A DNA stretch of 64,000 nucleotides from Kiritimatiellota bacterium B12222 (GTDB lineage Bacteria > Verrucomicrobiota > Kiritimatiellia > SS1-B-03-39 > UBA6053): the NCBI GenBank assembly GCA_029719485.1, contig CP120722.1:3720001-3784000 (forward strand), given 5' to 3'. Shown here piece by piece: positions 47,224 through 56,316 of this stretch. Within the stretch, counting starts at the first letter, position 1. Each line of letters starts with the position of its first letter. A program made the position numbers and the translations under genes. The notes below the pieces were generated by a model that ran no database searches, had not been told where the DNA came from, and was given only the letters and a program-made list of their open reading frames with translations.

Positions 47224-47588
47224 TCGACCGTAACTCAGGCATTCTGCCTGAAGGATCACAGGCATTCTGCCTGAAACGTCTCCCCACCCACCCACCCATC
47301 AAAATTGAGGGATAGATGCGGGGACCCAAAGTCCCCGCTCCGTTTTCAACTCCCATCCTACGGAGCCAGCACCCTCCGTTACTGAAAACGTACACGCCAC
47401 TGTGTAAATTTGCGGATACCCAACAAGTTGCTCACCCGAAAACGATTGCAGCACGAAAAAATGAGGCGCGCATCTCATACCATCAACCACTGATCCCCCA
47501 CACGCGCCCCCCCCCAAAAAAAAAAGCCCACTCCCCAGCACTCGAATATACTCGACCCCATGTAGCTCCTGTTTTACCATCAGCTCAC
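47224..47588. repeat. Hairpin-rich intergenic region with a tandem short repeat
   Basis: CAGGCATTCTGCCTG occurs twice, at 47236-47250 and 47259-47273; each copy is a 5-bp hairpin. Further on GCGGGGAC (47318-47325) and GTCCCCGC (47331-47338) form a perfect 8-bp hairpin. The rest is C-rich with no gene; the open plus-strand frame from 47316 is the upstream extension of the RHS gene and lacks a ribosome site. Confidence 0.65.
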
Positions 47589-48746
47589 ATGCCCCTTCCA
47601 AACGCTACGCCCAAACTCTTTCTGCTCATCCTGCTCTTTATAACGATGATGTTCGGGCTCCGTGCATCTACACCTACGACGGTACAGCTTACACATCTCA
47701 CATCATACACATTCACAGATACGACGACCGTGATACCTCCAAGTCCATCGATCAAGACAACCCCCAGTCACAGGCCAGCCAACGCTCAAAATCAACCTAC
47801 AGATCAGACTACGATTCCCCACCGCAGTCTTTACACTCACCAAAACAAAAGCCCTCATAATAAAGGTATTCCTCCCCTATTCGCCCTCATTCCCCTGGTC
47901 ACCCTCCCCCGTCGCAAACGTAAACCAGCCCTACGATGCGACCCCACAACTACTCGAAAAGAAAAGCAAACATACGCCAACACCACCCCCACGCTATGCA
48001 GCATTTATATCTATGATTACAGCATAACGACCAACGATCTAATCAAAGCAAAGGCTTATGAAGACTACGGCTTCCGTTACTATGACCCCGAAACGGGAAG
48101 ATGGCCAAATCGAGATCCCATTGGGGAAAGAGGCGGTTTCAACCTCTACGGGTTCGTGGGGAATGATGGGGTGAATTCGTGGGATGCATTAGGTTTAGAA
48201 AGGGCCGAATTTGATACACAAGGTGGTCTTCACATCAATGACTTGCAGGTAACAGAAAAAGGTGAAATCGGAAAGGGCCGAAGGAGAATTGATTTCGCAT
48301 TTAAAGTAAATGAAGAAACTGGAGATTGGGAATTTAGCCAAAAAGGAAAACATAACCCTCTAACAAAAAATGATAGAAAAGCTATAAATAAGTATTTAGA
48401 TGAGCATTTCACCCCTGAAAAATACCAAAATCTAGTCGATGATTTTAATAGTAAAAAAAGTTCACTAGGAAATCCTGCTAAATTCGAAAAGCAACTACGT
48501 GATATTCGAAATAAAAAAGTAGGTATTATTGTTAGTGGAGTATTAATTTTTTGCTCAACGGCTAACGCTTCATCTGGTGATATAGATCACCTTAAAAGTA
48601 ACCTGAAATACATGGCTAAATATCCAGATCACATAAATGAGAACGAACTTATAACCGAGACAACTTCATTGGTAAATGATGTTTTTGGAGATAATATAGT
48701 TGCTTTAAAAATTTGGGCAAATCTTGAAGCGTGGTCTAGTAAATGA
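47589..48746 (+). CDS. Short RHS-core protein with AT-rich C-terminal domain (candidate polymorphic toxin)
   Basis: 385-residue protein. A signal peptide ([17 protein letters not shown]) is followed by about 120 residues of Thr/Pro/Lys-rich sequence with no RHS repeats. The RHS-associated core spans about residues 155-204: [20 protein letters not shown], then [16 protein letters not shown] and a terminal SWDALGLE. After it, 181 residues unlike any family I know contain a hydrophobic segment ([15 protein letters not shown]). The DNA becomes clearly AT-rich at the same point (about 48200). The layout, core then variable C-terminus followed by a 4-base-overlapping small gene, fits a polymorphic toxin tip. 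The start is the ATG at 47589. Confidence 0.72.
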   Translation: MPLPNATPKLFLLILLFITMMFGLRASTPTTVQLTHLTSYTFTDTTTVIPPSPSIKTTPSHRPANAQNQPTDQTTIPHRSLYTHQNKSPHNKGIPPLFALIPLVTLPRRKRKPALRCDPTTTRKEKQTYANTTPTLCSIYIYDYSITTNDLIKAKAYEDYGFRYYDPETGRWPNRDPIGERGGFNLYGFVGNDGVNSWDALGLERAEFDTQGGLHINDLQVTEKGEIGKGRRRIDFAFKVNEETGDWEFSQKGKHNPLTKNDRKAINKYLDEHFTPEKYQNLVDDFNSKKSSLGNPAKFEKQLRDIRNKKVGIIVSGVLIFCSTANASSGDIDHLKSNLKYMAKYPDHINENELITETTSLVNDVFGDNIVALKIWANLEAWSSK

Positions 48747-49249
48747 AAATATTATTAGAAGATATATGGTTGAGTGAACATTTGTCATTTTTACCTTACT
48801 GTTGCGGAGATGATGTTTGGGACTATTTATTTCCAAATTTTGGTGTGAATGATGTAGGTTGGTGGAAATCCTTTTTGAGTTGTGCGGGCGTAGTAAAAAG
48901 TTCACCTGTCATAGACTTCAAGTTTATGGTAATGAAGACATTAAATTATTTTACTGAAAATCAAAATAAATGTTTACGTTTCTTGAGTGAAAATTATAAT
49001 GTCAGTGATGACAATGAAGCTTGTATTATCTTAAATTCAATTATTAAAGACCTTGTTCTGTTAGGGAAAACCAATTTTATTGGGCAGGTTATCTTTTGGT
49101 CAGGAGCTTATAATTGTGATCCTAAGAAATTAATTTCTAGAAAAAAAGAAGAAATATATAACGAGCACAATCTTTTACCACATGAACAGGAATTAATTAG
49201 TTACACTAATTCTCATCTTTCTATTTTAAAAAAAAGAAACATATTGTGA
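48743..49249 (+). CDS. Small AT-rich gene, candidate immunity protein
   Basis: 168-residue protein with no signal peptide and no known domain. It is hydrophobic and aromatic at the N-terminus ([20 protein letters not shown]) and then helical. It overlaps the RHS-tip gene by 4 bases (ATGA) and shares its low GC. Immunity genes follow polymorphic toxins in exactly this way, but sequence alone does not prove the role. An insertion sequence begins about 60 bases downstream. Confidence 0.65.
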   Translation: MKILLEDIWLSEHLSFLPYCCGDDVWDYLFPNFGVNDVGWWKSFLSCAGVVKSSPVIDFKFMVMKTLNYFTENQNKCLRFLSENYNVSDDNEACIILNSIIKDLVLLGKTNFIGQVIFWSGAYNCDPKKLISRKKEEIYNEHNLLPHEQELISYTNSHLSILKKRNIL

Positions 49250-49308
49250 GCGGCCCAACCCGAAAGCGGGGGTCAGTATAAAACGGGACAGCCAGGAAAA
49301 AGGGTCTG

Positions 49309-50874
49309 CCCGGAATGGCACTAAGTTAAGGGGTTTCAGAATGGGATTTTCCCAGTAAAAATAGGTGAAAACCGGGCGGAGTTTAGTAGTCTATCTGAAT
49401 GACCAAACCCAAACAAACTACGACTCCGTTGTTCCCAGATTTTCACCTCGCCACCCTACGTCGGAAGCCTCGATCTGCCCAGCAAATTCTGAAACAGGAA
49501 CAGAAGAAGAGAGCCATAAAAACCTTTGACCACCTTCAATACCTGTTGAAAGATTTTCTACCCAAAGACCCCTTCGATAACGTTTCAGGCCGGAGTAGAT
49601 TATTCACCAAACAGAATACCTTTTATACGTTTTTGCATCAGTGTTGGAGTGAAGACGGTAGTTGCCAGGAAGCATTGTCCCGCCTGCGTGAGCAGGCCGA
49701 TGCTCAAGGGATGAAGAAGCTCCCTTCCGCTTCAACATCGGCTTATGTTCAGGCACGGCATCGATTGGATATTGAAGAGCTTAGAGATGTATTTTATCAC
49801 GGGGCGGGTACGATTGAGGCTGATGGAGGAACCTTGCACGATGAAAGACCTTGGGTGGTCGTGGATGGTACAGGCTTGAGCATGCCGGACACCAAAGAAA
49901 ACCAAGACGTATGGCCTCAGTCCTCGAATCAAAAGGCAGGTCTTGGCTTCCCGAATGCTAAAGTGGTTGCCTCCCTTTCGCTTCATACCGGAGCGGTTCT
50001 GGATGCGGAGTTTGGAAACCAGCATGATCATGAAATCATCTTGTTTCGTAGGCTCAGCGACAGTTTTCAAAAAGGAGATATCGTCATAGGGGATAGGGGG
50101 TTTGACAGTTGGCACGATAGTGTTGAGTTGCTTCATAAAGGCGTGGATACGGTGTTCCGTAGACATGCACGGAGATCTCTCTTTAAAACGTCGGAGGCTG
50201 AAAAAGTTCTAGGCAAGGGGGATCTCCTCATTGCCTCTAAACGACCAGTTCAGGCTCCACCCCACATAAAGAAACAAGACTGGAAAAAGCTACCCGAAGA
50301 GCTGAAGTTACGCCAAATCACCTTCACTGTGGATAGGCCCGGTTTCCGTCCGTCGGTCATAACGGTGGTGACGACATTGCTCGATCCAATCGAATATCCT
50401 ACAGAGAAAATAAAAACAATGTATCTCAGGAGATGGCAAATTGAAGTCTCTTTTAGGGACCTTAAAACCACCATGGGAATCGAGGTCTTGCGATGCAAAA
50501 CACCCGATATGATCCGAAAGGAAATCTGGATGAATCTTATCGCGTACAACGTGCTATGTTACCTGCAGGTACAAACTGCGATCCGCAATAAAGTCGACCG
50601 CTTCCGACTCAGTTTTAAGGGTTGCTTGGAAGTCTTGCGTACTTGGGAAAGTAGGTTCAGACAAACGACATCGGTTCTTAGAATCCTCCAGCAAAAAGTC
50701 TACGATCACATGGCCGCGATCCTCCTGCCGTTCCGTCCGGATCGTGTGGAGCCTAGAGCCAAGAAACGACGACATCGAAAGGTCAGGTTAATGACGAAAC
50801 CACGTCATATTTTGCGTAGAGAAATGATGCAAGGCATCCCATGCTAAACCCCCTTAACTTAGTGCCATTCCGGG
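49309..50874 (+). mobile_element. Complete IS4-family-type insertion sequence
   Basis: Terminal inverted repeats of about 28 bases bracket one transposase gene. The left end (49309-49336) reads CCCGGAATGGCACTAAGTTA and continues AGGGGTTT; the right end (50846-50874) is its reverse complement with one extra C in the C run. Flanks contain CTGCCC on both outer sides; a clear target duplication could not be fixed. The left flank is a GGAAAAAGGGTCTGCCCGG sequence that recurs near 51991. Confidence 0.88.
49399..50847 (+). CDS. IS4-family DDE transposase
   Basis: 482 residues, complete. The DDE residues can be placed: Asp156 in WVVVDGTGLSMPD, Asp232 in DIVIGDRGFDSW, and Glu349 in YLRRWQIEVSFRDLKTTMG, the last being the Y-(2)R-(3)E-(6)K signature of IS4 elements. 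The protein has an N-terminal helical part and the typical insertion between the second Asp and the Glu. The frame is intact, so the element may be active. It lies inside the inverted repeats listed separately. Confidence 0.95.
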   Translation: MTKPKQTTTPLFPDFHLATLRRKPRSAQQILKQEQKKRAIKTFDHLQYLLKDFLPKDPFDNVSGRSRLFTKQNTFYTFLHQCWSEDGSCQEALSRLREQADAQGMKKLPSASTSAYVQARHRLDIEELRDVFYHGAGTIEADGGTLHDERPWVVVDGTGLSMPDTKENQDVWPQSSNQKAGLGFPNAKVVASLSLHTGAVLDAEFGNQHDHEIILFRRLSDSFQKGDIVIGDRGFDSWHDSVELLHKGVDTVFRRHARRSLFKTSEAEKVLGKGDLLIASKRPVQAPPHIKKQDWKKLPEELKLRQITFTVDRPGFRPSVITVVTTLLDPIEYPTEKIKTMYLRRWQIEVSFRDLKTTMGIEVLRCKTPDMIRKEIWMNLIAYNVLCYLQVQTAIRNKVDRFRLSFKGCLEVLRTWESRFRQTTSVLRILQQKVYDHMAAILLPFRPDRVEPRAKKRRHRKVRLMTKPRHILRREMMQGIPC

Positions 50875-51045
50875 CTGCCCCCTTACCTTGAAGCATATTT
50901 CAGTGTTTTTGCTTGGGCGATCTCAGTCTCAGCTTTGTAAGGTTTGTTGCTCATATGAGCTTGAAACGATTCTGATTAGGTAATAGTTTAATGTCTACGT
51001 TTTTAATCTGTTTCAATGTGTTGTTGAGTTTGATTCGCACATCAT

Positions 51046-51933
51046 ATGGCTAAGATACCCAAAAATTTGAAAATGAAAAGTGCGCATACACTCCCGCTAG
51101 CGTGTAAACTTTTTTTGTATTGTTTGCCGATGCTTTTGTTAGGTCAGGTCCATGCGGCGTCGATTGTGACATCAGGAACAGCATCTGGGCTGGGTCTTGA
51201 TGTAGAGCTCAGTCAATTATCATTAGATGTTGGGGTAGGGCCGTATGCAGAAACAAATGTTTCCGCTCCGTTTCCTGATGCCGATGCAGCTCAGGTGCTA
51301 AATCTGTCAGTGAGTATGGGATTTTTTGCATCTTTGGGGGATGTAAGAGCAGATACCCTTGATGCGTATGCGATATCTGATGTAGACGGGGTATCATCCT
51401 CTGCTGAAACTGTAGGTTCTGCAAGTGTCCGGGGTTTTGAACTGTCTTTGGGTTCTAAAGACATATTTACATCAGGTGATTTATCTATAAGGAGTGCAGG
51501 TGAACAATATATTAGTTCTTCCTCTTCTGTGACAGGATCCTATGGGTCTTTACTTGCTTTGGGGCAGAGTGAGCTGGGGGATGTGACTTTATCGATTTCT
51601 GGTGTGGATTTCAACCTGTCGAATAGTTATGCCGCAAACACTTTACTCGATGTATCTGCGGCGAGTATGGCTGGTATCACCGTACATCTTAATGAACAAA
51701 TTATATTAGGAACGGGCTTAGATAGCTATTCACTTGTTACGAATGCAATGCGGATTCATCTTCAAAACTTCAATTTGGGAGGAGGATTGGGGGTAGTCAG
51801 CGGTGAAATTATCGTGGGGCAATCTTCTGCTCAGATGACCGCTATACCTGAGCCTAGCACGATATGGAGTTTAGTTATAGGTGCTGTGGGACTGATGTTT
51901 TTACGTCGTCGTGGTATCGAGTTGGCTCATTGA
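51046..51933 (+). CDS. PEP-CTERM sorting-signal protein
   Basis: 295-residue exported protein. A signal peptide occupies about residues 15-38 (LPLACKLFLYCLPMLLLGQV), cut near VHAAS. The body is rich in Ser, Gly and Leu without Cys, in alternating beta-type pattern. It ends IPEPSTIWSLVIGAVGLMFL and RRRG. I could not name the body; choice-of-anchor-type repeats are one possibility. Start ATG 51046 is used; a second ATG at 51073 is possible, and neither has a clear ribosome site. It sits between the insertion sequence and a repeat cluster. Confidence 0.82.
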   Translation: MAKIPKNLKMKSAHTLPLACKLFLYCLPMLLLGQVHAASIVTSGTASGLGLDVELSQLSLDVGVGPYAETNVSAPFPDADAAQVLNLSVSMGFFASLGDVRADTLDAYAISDVDGVSSSAETVGSASVRGFELSLGSKDIFTSGDLSIRSAGEQYISSSSSVTGSYGSLLALGQSELGDVTLSISGVDFNLSNSYAANTLLDVSAASMAGITVHLNEQIILGTGLDSYSLVTNAMRIHLQNFNLGGGLGVVSGEIIVGQSSAQMTAIPEPSTIWSLVIGAVGLMFLRRRGIELAH

Positions 51934-51945
51934 ACAAAGTTATTA

Positions 51946-52010
51946 TACGAAAAGGGTCTGTACGAAAAGGGTCTGTACGAAAAGGGTCTGCCCGGGAAAA
52001 GGGTCTGCCC
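51946..52010. repeat. 15-bp direct repeats (TACGAAAAGGGTCTG)
   Basis: The unit TACGAAAAGGGTCTG occurs three times exactly in a row (51946-51990), followed by a related CCCGGGAAAAGGGTCTG (51991-52007) and CCCG. A similar AAAAAGGGTCTGCCCGG lies at the left edge of the insertion sequence (about 49297-49313). Confidence 0.85.
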
Positions 52011-52090
52011 GTACATTGTAACATTTTACTAATTTTAATAGCTGACACTTGCTTTTTATCCTTTGAATAATTGCATCGTTCCCCCCCCCT

Positions 52091-52131
52091 GAATGTTTCT
52101 TCGGCATGGCTTGTCTGCCGAAGAAACATTC
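52091..52131. repeat. Long perfect hairpin (16-bp stem)
   Basis: GAATGTTTCTTCGGCA (52091-52106) and TGCCGAAGAAACATTC (52116-52131) are perfect inverted repeats around the loop TGGCTTGTC. It lacks a T run on either side, so it is not a normal Rho-independent terminator. Nine C residues precede it. Confidence 0.85.
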
Positions 52132-52279
52132 ACGGTTTCGCAAAATACCTCAGTAGTTTCCTGCAGATCAAGGGCTCTCACTATATTATTTTCATTTGAC
52201 CCTTGTGTCGAAGATCCCAAAAGGCGTATATATATCTTATGACAATATAAATGTCATTAAACACTTCAGGAGAATCCTT

Positions 52280-55200
52280 ATGCGCTCGTTCATCCTATTC
52301 AGCCTTTGCTTCACCCTTCTCAACAGTTTTGCAGGAGAGGTTTACACCGATCCCCAAACCGGTATCAGCGTGCTTTCCGCAGAACTAGAGTTGCCTTCCG
52401 AAGGCAATTGGTATTTGAGCGACGCCTCGCTCTTTACCGAAACCCTGGGTTATGGATATGTCGAAGCCCCTGAAGACCATTATGAACGCGCCGCCGGTGA
52501 ACGGACCTTGGCTCTGCAAGTGCGACGTCAATTATCCGCGCGGGAAAATCTGTTCTGGAACCTACGGTACGCTCTGGGGTTCTCCTATAATCAAGACCCA
52601 GAGAAACGTAGTCCTGCCAGTATTGACGACATTGATTTTGAAAAGAACAGGCGGGCAAAAAAAACCTTGGAACAGGGAATCATTGCCTTTATTCCCAATG
52701 TTATACTCGATGCAAAAAAGGATACGGACCCTCAACTCCTCATGGTTGAACTCAAACCTCAGGTCAACGACGGCAAACATTTTGTCTATTACAATTCACG
52801 CAAACTTGAGCGGATAGAAATCAATTCAGAGCTCATGGCCAGTATGGGACTCACCATCACCCTCCCCCCTCAAAGCGAACAGAAAGAAACCGTCACCTAC
52901 ACCCTAAATATTCGGGTGCTCGATCCTGCAGTTCAAAGCGTAACAGTCAGCTTAAATAATAAATTATTAGACAAAGAAGAGGTTTTCACCATTCCGATTG
53001 ACGGCAAAACTCTCGATCGCGAAAACTTCGCAGAATGGGCCGAATACCGCGCCTACAACTGGTGGAGCGAACAAAGTCGGTTGTCACAAATGTGGAACCG
53101 CCAAGTAAAAGATCTCTATCAGCTTGAAGCGTTTGACTGGGACGATTCCGAAGCCTTCGATCCCCGAGGTCAAGAAACCAATATCATGGGCGTATTGGGT
53201 GGCGATGCCGCCATTCGCGAAACCCTGCAACTGCAAAATCTCACTGCGGGAACATCAGCTGTAGAGGATAAAAATCTCATTCCGATTACCGACGTAAAAG
53301 GCGTCACCGTAAGAGCCCATGACTACGAAGAACTCCTCGACGGCAAACCCGGAGGACAGTTGGCCATTGCAAATCTTTGTCCCTCTGACCGTCTCTTTGC
53401 CTGGTTTCCCAAACCGGAAGGCCTGCTGCAACTTCTCGACGGAAGTGGCAACGTGATGAGTCGTTTGGGTAGCAATCGTTCCTCTCTGATCCTTGATCAT
53501 CAGATTCTGCAAAAACATATGGCGAAACTGGGCCTCAGTGAAGACCAACTCAAACTCATTCTTCAAAGCGGCATGGTGGGTGAAAGCGCTGTTTTGCTTC
53601 CTGATCTTTTTTTGAGCGAAGGAACCGACGTTACCAGCATCACCAAAATCAACAACATGGCCGCATTGAGTCCTATGCTTAAAGCCATGGGGATTTCCTT
53701 AACGGGCAGTATTTCAGAACTCCCTACTCCGGCAGGTCGCACAGCCTTCGTCATGATAAAAGACGACTACCTGATGTTCAGCAGCAATGCCGAAGAACTC
53801 AATCTCCTCAAGCACGTAGCGCTGGGAACAACCTCTAATTTAGGAGAAAGCGCAGAATTCCGTTATATGCTCACTCAAAACAGTCCTACAGAACACACCG
53901 CTGCCTATGTCTACATGAGCGACCCTTTCATCCGTCGCCTTACCGGACCCGCGCTGAAGATTGCTCAAATGCGTCGACTACAAGCCAAAGCTGAAATGGA
54001 AGCCCTCTCTGCGGGCGACTTACTTTATCGCATGGATCATCGTAAAGAAGCTCCCGATCTACAAACCCTCATTGACGAAGGCTACGCGCCGGCCCCTACA
54101 GATCTTCAGAACCTCGTTTGGGCCAATGCCATCGCCACGAATGCCACTTGGGGAACTGCGGCAAATCTGAACAGCCTAAGCTCTCTCCTCCCCAGCGAAG
54201 TCACCATGGTGGAGAAAGGCGCTTATGATCAATATCGGAATCGGTACCAGAGATTTTGGCGTCAGTTTTTTGATCCCATTGCCATACGCGTTGATCTCAA
54301 ACCCGAACAGGAAGTTGAAACCACCATCTTCATTCTTCCCCTGATCAATTCATCCATTTATGACCAAGTACGGGGAATTTTCAGAAATCAACCCGGCACC
54401 CCGCCCATGCAACGCCCGGTGATTGAACCCGCTCCCATCGCCATGATGTCCATCAACTTGAGTGAAGAACTATGGATAGAGTTTTTAGATGGGGTTTCGG
54501 AGGTCGTAGAAGATCAGTTAGGTATGAATCTTCCCATCTGGGAACAATTAGGCCCCGGCCTTCATTTTGGTCTGGCCGACAGCAACTCCGTGATCACTTT
54601 CGGTAGTGGTGAACTCATGGGACTCTTCAGTGCCGGGAGCAATATGTTCAACGATGAAATGTTACTGCTCCCCCTTATAGGATCTCTACTCACCCGACCA
54701 GTAGTGATGGCCATAGATTTACAGGATCCGGAAGCCTCACGACGGGCCATGCGGAGTATGGAGACGGGCGTGTTAATGCAGGAAAACGGATTCCTCGATC
54801 TGCACGTAAATTTAATTCAGATTACCGGAGCAGACCGTTGGTTGCTGCGCATTCAGGTGGGAGATGTTCTGTTCTTCACCTTGAGTATGGAGATTCAAGA
54901 TCGGTATTTGGTCTTTAGTAATCTACCATTGAATTACCATCCACGCGTCATCGGATCCGAAAACACGCAGATAAAAGACGCCTCCCTCCTCCTACAACCT
55001 GGGGCCATCAATGAAACCGGTCCCGGTTTCAAGGCATCAGCCCTCGACCAAGCCCGTGAACAATCCTTGGCAGGTCTAGACGTATTAAATATGTATTATA
55101 TGGCGGGATTCACGTCCTTAGAGGATGCGATGGCGGAGTCCAAACGCCTCTTCGGTTACGTCCCCGTTCACCCTGCTCCGGGGGAATTCATCTGGACTGA

Positions 55201-55372
55201 ACATGGACCTAGAAGCAGTATATTTGGAGGAATCTACGACAGCCAACAACCGCCATTGGATCAAGTCGATACCACAGGACTCCTCCCCCAAACCGAACGG
55301 GTGGAGGTCTCCATGCAACTCGAAAATGAAGGCCTGCGCACCCGACTGACCTGGAAAGGCAAACAGAAATAA
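52280..55372 (+). CDS. Large secreted protein of unknown function
   Basis: 1030-residue protein. The ATG at 52280 has AGGAGA 8 bases upstream and starts a signal peptide (MRSFILFSLCFTLLNSFAGE). No known domain was recognised. The middle has segments such as VTVRAHDYEELLDGKPGGQL, FVMIKDDYLMFSSNAEELNL and LEIKDRYLVFSN-like strands. These recall DUF3352-type exported proteins, in which a protein model is compared with 'maximum' values, but the match is only a general impression. Mid-protein RRLQAKAEMEALSAGDLLYRM is helical. Convergent with the NlpC/P60 gene two bases away. Confidence 0.72.
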   Translation: MRSFILFSLCFTLLNSFAGEVYTDPQTGISVLSAELELPSEGNWYLSDASLFTETLGYGYVEAPEDHYERAAGERTLALQVRRQLSARENLFWNLRYALGFSYNQDPEKRSPASIDDIDFEKNRRAKKTLEQGIIAFIPNVILDAKKDTDPQLLMVELKPQVNDGKHFVYYNSRKLERIEINSELMASMGLTITLPPQSEQKETVTYTLNIRVLDPAVQSVTVSLNNKLLDKEEVFTIPIDGKTLDRENFAEWAEYRAYNWWSEQSRLSQMWNRQVKDLYQLEAFDWDDSEAFDPRGQETNIMGVLGGDAAIRETLQLQNLTAGTSAVEDKNLIPITDVKGVTVRAHDYEELLDGKPGGQLAIANLCPSDRLFAWFPKPEGLLQLLDGSGNVMSRLGSNRSSLILDHQILQKHMAKLGLSEDQLKLILQSGMVGESAVLLPDLFLSEGTDVTSITKINNMAALSPMLKAMGISLTGSISELPTPAGRTAFVMIKDDYLMFSSNAEELNLLKHVALGTTSNLGESAEFRYMLTQNSPTEHTAAYVYMSDPFIRRLTGPALKIAQMRRLQAKAEMEALSAGDLLYRMDHRKEAPDLQTLIDEGYAPAPTDLQNLVWANAIATNATWGTAANLNSLSSLLPSEVTMVEKGAYDQYRNRYQRFWRQFFDPIAIRVDLKPEQEVETTIFILPLINSSIYDQVRGIFRNQPGTPPMQRPVIEPAPIAMMSINLSEELWIEFLDGVSEVVEDQLGMNLPIWEQLGPGLHFGLADSNSVITFGSGELMGLFSAGSNMFNDEMLLLPLIGSLLTRPVVMAIDLQDPEASRRAMRSMETGVLMQENGFLDLHVNLIQITGADRWLLRIQVGDVLFFTLSMEIQDRYLVFSNLPLNYHPRVIGSENTQIKDASLLLQPGAINETGPGFKASALDQAREQSLAGLDVLNMYYMAGFTSLEDAMAESKRLFGYVPVHPAPGEFIWTEHGPRSSIFGGIYDSQQPPLDQVDTTGLLPQTERVEVSMQLENEGLRTRLTWKGKQK

Positions 55373-55374
55373 AC

Positions 55375-56100
55375 TCAGTCAGTTTCCGTCAGCATCGTCC
55401 ACCGATGCAGGCTGACCTGATCCGAAAACCAAATGTTGTGATCCTGTTTCCCATGCAGGATCACAACTTTTTTCAAGCCCGGCTCAGCCTGAATCCATTT
55501 CCCCTCTCCAAGATACGTAAGCACATGCAATCCGTTGGTCGTCACCGCCAAATCCCCGGGCAGTAAAGTCGCGTCATCCAGACTGCGGATTTCTCCGGTC
55601 ATCAGCAAAGGTACCGTATATCCCCGATACCCCTCCCCCAAGGCTTTGGCGGACGCATCAAACCACCACTGCTCTAAAAATGCACGACAAGCCCGTCCAT
55701 TGGCATAGCGAAAACCATAACCCAACAGTGCATCACGGTAAGCCCGTCGGGGCAATCCTGAACAATCAATTCCCCGCGCATTCTCTCCGCCCCAAGAATA
55801 ACGAACCCCTTCATAGGAGATCATCTTCGCAACGGTATTTTCCCGTAATTTCTCCACATCGATCGCTCGTCCGGGCAGACAAAACGGCAAGAGGACGAGC
55901 CCTGTGCAGATTCCCCAAGCTACCTTTCCCCATCTCCAGTTTTTTAAAACAAGAAAAGCACTTCCCCAAGCCCCCAACAGAAGCCCTATCCACAACAGAT
56001 GATATATTGTGCGATGAACAGGTTCCCTGACCAACCCACACATCCCCACCCCGCATAAAATGAAAATCAAAATAGGAATCCGTCGGGTTATCGATTTCAT
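55375..56100 (-). CDS. NlpC/P60-like cysteine hydrolase with membrane helices
   Basis: 241 residues. Three hydrophobic N-terminal helices (residues 9-23, 32-52, 60-76) anchor the protein. From about residue 85 a NlpC/P60 domain follows: YEGVRYSWGGENARGIDCSG holds the catalytic Cys113, and NGLHVLTYLGEGKW the likely His192, with a downstream QAEPG. These enzymes usually cut peptidoglycan peptides. Ends two bases from the convergent large secreted protein. Substrate not shown. Confidence 0.85.
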   Translation of the reverse strand: MKSITRRIPILIFILCGVGMCGLVREPVHRTIYHLLWIGLLLGAWGSAFLVLKNWRWGKVAWGICTGLVLLPFCLPGRAIDVEKLRENTVAKMISYEGVRYSWGGENARGIDCSGLPRRAYRDALLGYGFRYANGRACRAFLEQWWFDASAKALGEGYRGYTVPLLMTGEIRSLDDATLLPGDLAVTTNGLHVLTYLGEGKWIQAEPGLKKVVILHGKQDHNIWFSDQVSLHRWTMLTETD

Positions 56101-56316
56101 TTCCAGTTTCCAAAATGGATCACAGAGCTATGCATCATGCAAGTAAACCGAAATGCAGCCTATCTTGGCAAGCATCATTGCACGCAAGTAGGCAACGATC
56201 ACGGCGACATTCACCGCACACCCTCCGGGGTGCGAAGGGATATTTCATCTGCTGCGGTGAGTCGATAGAAAAATGGCTTCATCAACATCCCCCACCTTTT
56301 TACCTAAAAGTAACGT

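Larger units (their letters stand above)
51934..52279. other. Repeat-rich spacer before the large secreted protein
   Basis: Holds the 15-bp repeats, an AT-rich stretch and the 16-bp hairpin. No gene is seen. Confidence 0.6.

Noticed and set aside
48743..49249. Second toxin or a regulator
   Set aside because: No DNA-binding motif or signal peptide; the overlap with the RHS-tip gene makes an immunity role more likely, though unproven.
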